From contig NZ_CP123990.1 in assembly GCF_029919115.1 (NCBI RefSeq), positions 2,294,001 through 2,358,000 on the forward strand: a DNA stretch of 64,000 nucleotides, written 5' to 3'. This DNA comes from Variovorax paradoxus (GTDB lineage: Bacteria > Pseudomonadota > Gammaproteobacteria > Burkholderiales > Burkholderiaceae_C). The stretch's first letter is position 1, and each line of letters begins with the position of its first letter. Shown piece by piece: positions 58,701-64,000 of the stretch. The notes beneath the pieces were generated by a model. It did not search any database and was not told where the DNA came from. It saw only the letters and a list, made by a program, of their open reading frames with translations. The translations under genes and the position numbers were made by a program.

Positions 58701-59630
58701 CGAGGTTTCGGCCACGTTGGTGGCCAGCACGATGCGCCGCCCCGTGTGGCCGTCGAAGATGCGGTCCTGCTCGGGGCCCGAAAGCCGGGCGAACAGCGGC
58801 AGCACCTCGGCATTGCGCAGCAGCGGCTGGTGGCTCAGGTGGCGGCGCAAATAGTCCGCGGCCTCTCGGATCTCGCGCTCGCCAGGCAGAAAAACGAGGA
58901 TGTCGCCCGCGTTGTGCGGATCGCGCCAGAGCTCATCGACGCCATCGGCAATGGCATCGTTCAGGTCATGCTCGCGCGACTCCTCGAACGGCCGGTAGCG
59001 CTGCTCGACCGGAAAGGTGCGTCCGGACACATAGATGATCGGCGCAGGCCCCTTGGCGGATGCAAAGTGCTGCGCGAAGCGGTCGGCGTCGATGGTGGCC
59101 GAGGTCACGATCACCTTCAGGTCAGGCCGGCGCGGAAGAATCTCGCGCAGGTAGCCCAGCAGGAAGTCGATGTTCAGCGAGCGCTCATGCGCCTCGTCGA
59201 TGATCAGCGTGTCGTAGGCCTTCAGCAGCGGATCGGTCTGCGTTTCCGCCAGCAAGATGCCGTCGGTCATGAGCTTGACCGAGGCGTCGCGGCTCAGCCG
59301 GTCCTGAAAGCGCACCTTGAAACCGACCACATCGCCCAGGGGCGTTTTCAGCTCTTCGGCAATGCGCTTGGCCACAGAGCTCGCGGCAATACGTCGTGGC
59401 TGCGTGTGGCCGATGAGCCGGCCCTTGCCTGGCGGCGCGTTGAGCTTGCCGCGGCCGAGCGCCAGCGCGATCTTCGGCAGCTGAGTGGTCTTGCCCGAGC
59501 CCGTTTCACCGCAGACGATCACCACCTGGTGCGCCTCGACGGCGGCCATGATTTCATCGCGCCGGCCTGAGACGGGTAGCGATTCGGGAAACTCGATGCG
59601 CAAGGGGGCGGAAGGTGTCGTGGTCGTCAA
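55758..59630 (-). CDS. hrpA: ATP-dependent RNA helicase HrpA
   Basis: A 1290-residue DEAH-box protein with motif I GETGSGKTTQLPK, motif II DEAH (IIDEAHERSLN), motif III SATID, RAGRCGR motif VI, the HA2/OB domains and a long C-terminal DUF3418 region, as in HrpA (E. coli about 1300 residues). It unwinds mRNA on ribosomes and rescues stalled or collided ribosomes. The start is set at the TTG at 59630 (MTTTTPSAPLRIEFPESLPVSGRRDEI), since the homologous part begins there and upstream in-frame sequence is not protein-like. Confidence 0.95.
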   Translation of the reverse strand: MTTTTPSAPLRIEFPESLPVSGRRDEIMAAVEAHQVVIVCGETGSGKTTQLPKIALALGRGKLNAPPGKGRLIGHTQPRRIAASSVAKRIAEELKTPLGDVVGFKVRFQDRLSRDASVKLMTDGILLAETQTDPLLKAYDTLIIDEAHERSLNIDFLLGYLREILPRRPDLKVIVTSATIDADRFAQHFASAKGPAPIIYVSGRTFPVEQRYRPFEESREHDLNDAIADGVDELWRDPHNAGDILVFLPGEREIREAADYLRRHLSHQPLLRNAEVLPLFARLSGPEQDRIFDGHTGRRIVLATNVAETSLTVPGIRYVIDTGTARVKRYSFRSKVEQLLVEPISQAAANQRAGRCGRVANGICIRLYDEKDFEGRPRFTDPEILRSSLAGVILRMKSLRLGDVARFPFLEAPSPRAIADGYQLLNELGAVDDANELTATGAELAKLPLDPRVGRMILEARTRGALEEVLVIASALSVQDVRDRPMDAQQQADQAHSKFDDEKSEFSGYLRLWKWIADARGGHGDTHKLSNRQYEQLLRQNFINIRRVREWRDIHSQLLTVVTEHKWRINAEPAGYEPLHLSMLAGLLGNVGWKLEDDEAYLGARGIKFYRHPGAHLKKKPGRWIVAAELVETTRLFGRGIANIEPQWLEQVAGHLLKKQLLDPHWEKKGAQVSALERATLYGLVVYSGRRVDFTKVDPVAAREIFIREALVGGQWESKFPFLVANRKLVREVEGLEHKARRQDVLVDEELIFAFYDAQLPADVASGITFENWYRHASKEQPRLLYLTREELMRHQAAGITTQSFPPTLRLGGVDCAASYLHEPGDAKDGLTVSVPLFVLNQVSEERCEWLVTGMLKDKIQALLKSLPQRPRSRLVPLPDSAAKLAEELSAPEVFGHGSLTDVLLKRVRDATSIDVKRADFKLDMLPPHLFMNLRIVDEHGRQLGMGRNLGALKAELGAQARGAFQALAGLNVKASAERKPDGGAEGRAQNKGNAAAAPAPAAPSLPAGQRYTNWSFGELPELMEVRRGSQSLIGFPALRDEGDAVTIEVFDEPAVAAAKHRAGLRRLFALQLKDALKYLEKNIPDLQKMAVAYMPLGTSEELRTQIIDVAIDRAFLQEPLPTDEFAFKRRLEEGRGRLTLIANEVARLASAILVEYAAAARKIKDTKIQPEAVQDAAQQLQRLVGKRFIADAPWTQLQHFARYLKAIVLRLDKLRADPARDAAKLAELRPQEQRYWRLVAERKGVVDDRMLEFRWLLEELRVSFFAQELRTPQPVSVKRLDKAWAQLQA

Positions 59631-59733
59631 GGGAAAAGCTATTCGCGAGGCGCGGCGGGCAAACCGTCGATTATCGGCGCGCACCGCCACTGTTGCACGC
59701 CTCCCACATTGCGCGGCTGCCACGCAACAGGCA

Positions 59734-59752
59734 GAGTAAATAGTCTTTACTC
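59734..59752. promoter_or_regulatory. Inverted repeat GAGTAAA-N5-TTTACTC
   Basis: Perfect 7-bp arms GAGTAAA (59734-59740) and TTTACTC (59746-59752), an AT-rich palindrome in otherwise GC-rich DNA between hrpA and the AAA-protease gene. It lies 30 bp before the candidate leader ORF and may be an operator or include a -10 element. Whether it serves hrpA, the protease gene or both is unknown. Confidence 0.45.
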
Positions 59753-59781
59753 CCGCGCAACCCGCCGCTACGATTGCGCCC

Positions 59782-59874
59782 ATGACCTCCTTCCTCGTAT
59801 CCCCCACTTTGCGCAGCCGCCGCGCAAGCCATGCCCCGGTGCATGGCGGGGTCGAGCTGCCGCGTCCGGCCTGA
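59782..59874 (+). CDS. Candidate leader peptide, 30 residues
   Basis: ATG to TGA, encoding MTSFLVSPTLRSRRASHAP and 11 more residues, in the 395-bp gap between hrpA and the AAA-M41 gene. It is Arg/Ser/Pro/His-rich. A short ORF followed at once by a region able to fold into stems just before the next gene is the layout of a translational attenuator, but no coding evidence beyond an open frame exists. Confidence 0.25.
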   Translation: MTSFLVSPTLRSRRASHAPVHGGVELPRPA

Positions 59875-59875
59875 A

Positions 59876-59999
59876 GAAGAAGCCCGCGCGTCCGTTGCAC
59901 CGGACGCCCTGCTCGCTTCCACGGCCGAAGCGCAGCACCCGACCCTCACACAGCGTCTGCATTGCCGCCTCCTCGCCCGCGAGGAGCGGCGGCTTCTTC
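59876..59999 (+). promoter_or_regulatory. Structured 5' leader of the AAA-M41 gene
   Basis: GAAGAAGCC (59876-59884) can pair with GGCTTCTTC (59991-59999), enclosing a strong inner hairpin GCCGCCTCCTCG/CGAGGAGCGGCGGC (59964-59993) with which the long pairing competes. No long T run follows, so a plain terminator is unlikely. The rest of the gap from 59631 holds the palindrome at 59734 and the short ORF at 59782; I see nothing else in it. Confidence 0.4.
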
Positions 60000-60025
60000 A
60001 TTCCTGCTTTTATTCAAGATTTTTC

Positions 60026-62020
60026 ATGTCCAACGACATTCATTCAGACCTGCATGCGGCGCTTTCCGAGCGAACGCGCCACCTGCAGGCAGTTGCCCAG
60101 GCGCTCAAGACCGAGCTCTTCGGCATCGACGGCATCATCGACCGGGTGATCGATTCGCTGCGGGCGTGGTACGTGTTTCCACAACTCATCAGCCGCCCGG
60201 TCATCGTGTGCCTCTGGGGCCTCACCGGCACCGGCAAGACGCAACTGGTGCGCAGGCTCGCGCAGCACCTGGGCTTTTACGACCGCTTCATCGAAGTGCA
60301 GATGGACGGCTTCAGCCATGGCTCGGGCTACAGCAGCCGGGGTTCCATTTCGGCCATGCTGGCCGAATCGGGCATCGACGAAGGCACGCCGGGCATCCTG
60401 GTGCTCGACGAGTTCCAGCGCTTTCGCACGCTCGACGGCAACGGCCACGATGCCAAGGTCGAGCGCTACCAGGACGTGTGGGCGCTGCTCTCCGACGGCC
60501 GGCTGCCGCCGGCGCTGTCGATGCTCGGCGAAATCGAGGCCTCGCTCGCCCAGGCCGAGTACGAGCAAGACCGCGACGGCCCGGCCGACAAGAAGAAAAT
60601 GAAGAAGCGAAAGCTTCACCTCGCCCCCTGGGAAGCGCAGGAGATCAAGCGGTGCCTCAAGCTGCCTGAAACCCTGCTGCAGATCATGGCGTGGAAGCCG
60701 GCCGAAGTGCATGCCCGGCTGCGCGCCTTCCGCGACACGCAGCAAGGCTGGGAAACCGACTACAGCAAGCTGCTGGTGTTCGTCTCGGGCAACCTCGATG
60801 AGATGTACGCCGAAACCGCGCGCCGCGTGGAAGACTGCGACACCGATGCCGACATTTTCCATGCGCTGACCAGGAAGCTCTCTCTCATCGATGTGAAGAA
60901 GGCGCTCTCCGAACGCTTCAAGCCCGAGCAGGTGGCACGGCTGGGCAACAACCACGTCATCTACCCGTCGTTCAGCCGGGCCACCTATGTGCAGCTGATT
61001 CTTTCTATCTGCGACCGCTATGTGGACGAGATCCGTGAAAGCTCGGGTGTGCGCTTCATGCTCGAATCGAGCGTGTACGAGCAGATTTATGCCAACGCCG
61101 TTTTCCCGGCGCAGGGCACGCGCCCGCTGTTCTCTTCGATCCATGCGATCCTGAGCGCCACGCTGGTCAACGCGGCGCTCTGGGCGCTGGAGCAAGGCGC
61201 GGGCGGCGCCGAGCCGGTGTGGCTCTCGCTGGAAACGGCTGGGGACAAGGCCTGCATCGTGGCGCGGTACCGGAAGGGCAAGCGCGAGGCGCACCGCAGC
61301 TTTGCGGTCACGCTCGAGCTCAATCGGCTCAAGCAACGCTCGAACGAAGATTTTCGGGCCCTGCTGGCCGTGCACGAGGCCGGCCACGGCGTGGCCTACG
61401 GCCTGCTCTTCGGACGCGCGCCGCAGGAGATCAAGATCAACGTCGCATCGTTCGAAGGCGGCTACAACAGCTACGAAGACCGCAAGGCATGGTCGCGGCA
61501 GAACCTGCGCGACCGCATTTGCGTGAGCCTGGCGGGCCGTGCGGCAGAGCAGCTGGTGTTCGGCGAACAAGCCTGTACTTCCGGCGCGTCGCAAGACTTC
61601 CGCCAAGCCACCGCCCACGCCGCGCAGTACGTGCGCCATTACGCCTTCGGCACACGGCTGAGCCGCACCGACGTGGCCAACGACGCCGATGACAACCTCA
61701 ACACCGACCTGAAGGCCACCAACCCCGAGATCGAAGCACTGCTCGCGCAGGAGCATGCACGCGCCCTGGCATTGCTCGAGGCGCACACGCCCGCCTTCAT
61801 GGCGGTGGTGGATGTGCTGGTGCGCGAGGGCTCGGTGGCGCCGCAGCAATTGGCCGAAATGCTCGACCTGCCAACCGATGCGGCCGATGCGACCGACGCC
61901 TACGCCGCGCTGCTGGCCACCTTCAAGGCCCGCAAGCTCCCCGGCTCGGAGCCTCCCGAGGCGCCGGGCGGCCCCGTTGCGGGGGCCAGTGCCGCCCGGC
62001 TGCTGCGCGCGTTGGCCTGA
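60026..62020 (+). CDS. Soluble AAA+ ATPase fused to FtsH-type (M41) zinc protease
   Basis: A 664-residue protein. Residues about 25-330 are a AAA+ module nearer to the Clp second domain than to FtsH: Walker A GLTGTGKT (65-72), Walker B ILVLDEF (D128-E129), sensor-1 Asn in FVSGN, and RFKPEQVARLGNNHVIYP like the Clp arginine-finger/sensor region. Residues about 440-600 are a peptidase M41 domain: H450-E-A-G-H454 and D524 in SGASQDF as third zinc ligand. No transmembrane helix is present, unlike FtsH. It should be an energy-dependent soluble protease; substrates are unknown. The ATG at 60026 lacks a clear Shine-Dalgarno and follows a structured leader. Confidence 0.85.
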   Translation: MSNDIHSDLHAALSERTRHLQAVAQALKTELFGIDGIIDRVIDSLRAWYVFPQLISRPVIVCLWGLTGTGKTQLVRRLAQHLGFYDRFIEVQMDGFSHGSGYSSRGSISAMLAESGIDEGTPGILVLDEFQRFRTLDGNGHDAKVERYQDVWALLSDGRLPPALSMLGEIEASLAQAEYEQDRDGPADKKKMKKRKLHLAPWEAQEIKRCLKLPETLLQIMAWKPAEVHARLRAFRDTQQGWETDYSKLLVFVSGNLDEMYAETARRVEDCDTDADIFHALTRKLSLIDVKKALSERFKPEQVARLGNNHVIYPSFSRATYVQLILSICDRYVDEIRESSGVRFMLESSVYEQIYANAVFPAQGTRPLFSSIHAILSATLVNAALWALEQGAGGAEPVWLSLETAGDKACIVARYRKGKREAHRSFAVTLELNRLKQRSNEDFRALLAVHEAGHGVAYGLLFGRAPQEIKINVASFEGGYNSYEDRKAWSRQNLRDRICVSLAGRAAEQLVFGEQACTSGASQDFRQATAHAAQYVRHYAFGTRLSRTDVANDADDNLNTDLKATNPEIEALLAQEHARALALLEAHTPAFMAVVDVLVREGSVAPQQLAEMLDLPTDAADATDAYAALLATFKARKLPGSEPPEAPGGPVAGASAARLLRALA

Positions 62021-62060
62021 GCCGCGCGAACCTTCGTTCAAGAATGCACAATCACGCTCC

Positions 62061-63407
62061 ATGTCCACCGTTTTCAACTTCACCTTCGTGCCCTGGTTCC
62101 GCTCGGTCGCGCCTTACATCCACACGCACCGCGGTAAGACTTTCGTGGTCGCCCTCGCGGGTGAGGCCATTGCGGCGGGCAAGCTGCAGAACATTGCGCA
62201 AGACCTGGCGCTGATCCAGAGCATGGGCGTCAAGATCGTGCTGGTGCACGGCTTCCGCCCGCAGGTCAACGAACAGCTCGCCGCCAAGGGGCACGAGGCG
62301 CGCTATTCGCACGGCATCCGCATTACCGACGAGGTGGCGCTCGATTCCGCCCAGGAAGCCGCCGGCCAGCTGCGCTACGAGATCGAGGCCGCATTCAGCC
62401 AAGGCCTGCCGAACACGCCGATGGCCGGCTCGACCGTCCGCGTGATCTCGGGCAACTTCATTACCGCGCGCCCCATCGGCGTGGTCGACGGTGTGGACTT
62501 CAAGCATTCGGGCCTGGTGCGCAAGGTGGATGCGGTCGGCATTCGCCGCACGCTCGATTTCGGCGCCATGGTGCTGATGTCGCCCTTCGGCTTCTCGCCC
62601 ACCGGCGAGGCCTTCAACCTGACGATGGAAGAAGTTGCCACCAGCGTGGCCATTTCGATCCAGGCGGACAAGCTGATCTTCTTGACCGAAATTCCGGGCA
62701 TCCGCATCGACAGCGAACTGCCCGAAAGCGAAGACAACCCCATCGACACCGAACTGCCGCTTGCCGCAGCCGAGAAGCTGCTGGCCTCGCTGCCGCCGCC
62801 GCAGCGGCCCACCGACACCGCCTTCTACCTGCAGCACTGCGTGAAAGCCTGCAAGGCCGGCGTGGAGCGCAACCACATCCTGCCGTTCGCGCTCGACGGC
62901 TCGCTGCTGCTTGAAATCTACGTGCACGACGGCGTCGGCACCATGGTCATCGACGAAAAGCTCGAAAGCCTGCGCGAAGCCACGGTGGACGACATCGGCG
63001 GCATCCTCCAGCTGATCGAGCCCTTCGAGCGCGACGGCACGCTGGTGAAGCGCGACCGCACCGAAATCGAGCGCGACGTGGGCCACTACACCGTCATCGA
63101 GCACGACGGCGTGATCTTCGGCTGCGCGGCGCTCTACCCCTACCCCGAGGCTCGCACGGCCGAGATGGCGGCGCTGACAGTGTCGCCCCAGTCGCAATCG
63201 CAGGGCGACGGCGAGCGCATCCTCAAGCGCATAGAGCATCGCGCCAAGGCCATGGGCCTGGAAAGCATCTTCGTGCTCACCACGCGCACCATGCACTGGT
63301 TTTTGAAGCGCGGCTTCCAGCAGGTCAACCCCGACTGGCTGCCCGAAGCCCGCAAGCGCAAGTACAACTGGGACCGCAAGAGCCAGGTGCTCGTCAAGAA
63401 AATCTGA
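62061..63407 (+). CDS. argA: N-acetylglutamate synthase
   Basis: A 448-residue classical ArgA: an amino-acid kinase domain (FVVALAGEAIAAGKLQNIAQDLALIQSMGVKIVLVHG, GVDFKHSGLVRKVD) and a C-terminal GNAT acetyltransferase domain (CAALYPYPEARTAEMAALTVSPQSQSQGDGERILKRIEHRAKAMG, MHWFLKRGFQQVNPDWLPEARKRKYNWDRKSQVL). It makes N-acetylglutamate, the first step of arginine synthesis, and is usually arginine-inhibited. CACAAT ends 8 bp before the ATG, so the message may have almost no leader. Confidence 0.96.
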   Translation: MSTVFNFTFVPWFRSVAPYIHTHRGKTFVVALAGEAIAAGKLQNIAQDLALIQSMGVKIVLVHGFRPQVNEQLAAKGHEARYSHGIRITDEVALDSAQEAAGQLRYEIEAAFSQGLPNTPMAGSTVRVISGNFITARPIGVVDGVDFKHSGLVRKVDAVGIRRTLDFGAMVLMSPFGFSPTGEAFNLTMEEVATSVAISIQADKLIFLTEIPGIRIDSELPESEDNPIDTELPLAAAEKLLASLPPPQRPTDTAFYLQHCVKACKAGVERNHILPFALDGSLLLEIYVHDGVGTMVIDEKLESLREATVDDIGGILQLIEPFERDGTLVKRDRTEIERDVGHYTVIEHDGVIFGCAALYPYPEARTAEMAALTVSPQSQSQGDGERILKRIEHRAKAMGLESIFVLTTRTMHWFLKRGFQQVNPDWLPEARKRKYNWDRKSQVLVKKI

Positions 63408-63430
63408 ACCCATAAAGGAAGCCCGCCGCC

Positions 63431-64000
63431 ATGACGCTCGCCACCGCCTTGCTGTTCTCCATCGTGGCGCTGGCCGCCATTGCCACGCCGGGCCCAACGG
63501 TGTTGCTGGCCCTCAGCAACGGATCGAGGCGCGGCGTGCGCGGCGCACTGCCCGGCATCCTGGGCGCGGTGCTGTCCGACTTCGTGCTGGTGGGCGCGGT
63601 GGCGCTGGGTCTGGGCGCGCTGCTGGCAGCTTCGGAGTTCTGGTTCTCCATGCTCAAGTGGGTGGGCGCCGTGTACCTTGCATGGCTGGGCATTCGCATG
63701 CTGCGCTCCAAGGGTGGCAGCTTCGATGCGCCTCGGGCCAGTGCGGGCGACCCTTCATCCGGCGCTCCCAAGGAGGGCCGTAAGGTCTTCCTCAAGTCAT
63801 TCCTGGTGGCCGTCACCAACCCCAAGGGCTACCTGTTCTGCTCGGCGCTGATGCCGCAGTTCATCGACCCATCGGCCGCTCAGGGCATGCAGTACGCCAT
63901 CATCTCGGTGCTGTTCGCCTCGCTCGATGCAGCCGTCATGCTGGTCTATGCCTTTGTCGGCGCACGCGCAATGCGGCTGCTCACGGCCGCCGCAGCGCGC
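63431..64000 (+). CDS. LysE/RhtB family amino-acid exporter, 3' end outside window
   Basis: The 190 residues in the window show the LysE/RhtB pattern: ATPGPTVLLALSNGSRRGVRGALPGILGAVLSDFVLVGAVALGLGALL, KWVGAVYLAWLGIRMLRS, and VFLKSFLVAVTNPKGYLFCSALMPQFI, with about five of six helices visible. This group exports homoserine, threonine, lysine or similar. The gene is cut by the window end. It starts 23 bp after argA and may be cotranscribed; AAGGAAGCC precedes the ATG. Confidence 0.9.
   Translation, partial: MTLATALLFSIVALAAIATPGPTVLLALSNGSRRGVRGALPGILGAVLSDFVLVGAVALGLGALLAASEFWFSMLKWVGAVYLAWLGIRMLRSKGGSFDAPRASAGDPSSGAPKEGRKVFLKSFLVAVTNPKGYLFCSALMPQFIDPSAAQGMQYAIISVLFASLDAAVMLVYAFVGARAMRLLTAAAAR

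Overview
The window is high-GC chromosomal DNA of a Burkholderiales bacterium. It looks most like Comamonadaceae, probably Variovorax or a close relative. That placement rests on gene order (rimP-nusA-infB-rbfA-truB-typA, pepA-holC diverging from lptFG, ratA-rnfH diverging from smpB) and on general protein character; no database search was run. I see no phage, IS element, integrase, CRISPR array or rRNA operon. One tRNA is present, tRNA-Ser(GGA).

Layout. 1-6.0 kb (minus): a FixJ/NarL-type two-component system, an exported HbpS/GlcG-like protein, an ankyrin protein, a PaiB-like regulator, a small membrane protein, TadA fused to a degenerate alpha/beta-hydrolase, and an LD-carboxypeptidase cut by the window edge. 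6.1-7.7 kb: DUF72 and RidA genes. 7.8-11.9 kb: a nag-like aromatic-acid hydroxylase cluster (Rieske ferredoxin, small and large oxygenase subunits, ferredoxin reductase) with a divergent NahR/NagR-type LysR regulator, best read as a salicylate 5-hydroxylase. 12-15.5 kb: ThpR, an autoregulated TetR gene with YciI, Tag, an exported intradiol dioxygenase and a small ORF with a terminator. 15.5-19.4 kb: guaB and guaA with a VapBC-like toxin-antitoxin pair between them. 19.5-23.8 kb: DUF4124 protein, RnfH, RatA, SmpB, and an ECF sigma/anti-sigma pair flanked by two PF03640-type secreted-repeat proteins.

23.8-33.2 kb is the translation/transcription operon rimP-nusA-infB-rbfA-truB-typA with an EamA transporter at its end. 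33.2-41.7 kb carries an MFS transporter, a yejABEF-type peptide importer, fabI and a probable periplasmic ATP-dependent DNA ligase (LigE type). 41.7-48.6 kb holds an Arg/Lys/Orn decarboxylase, an NfeD-SPFH pair, tRNA-Ser, a coiled-coil protein plus an orphan receiver, a LivJ-like lipoprotein and a small hypothetical gene. 48.5-55.7 kb holds holC, pepA, lptFG, cbiX, a CysB-family regulator, an aminotransferase and DUF3309. 55.8-64 kb holds hrpA, a soluble ClpA-like AAA+ ATPase fused to an FtsH-type M41 protease behind a structured leader, argA and a LysE-type exporter cut by the window end.

Most genes are core metabolism. The parts most worth a second look are the AAA+/M41 fusion and its leader, the secreted-repeat/ECF cluster with a shared upstream motif, vapBC inside guaBA, the TadA-hydrolase fusion, and the HbpS-like protein beside a histidine kinase.
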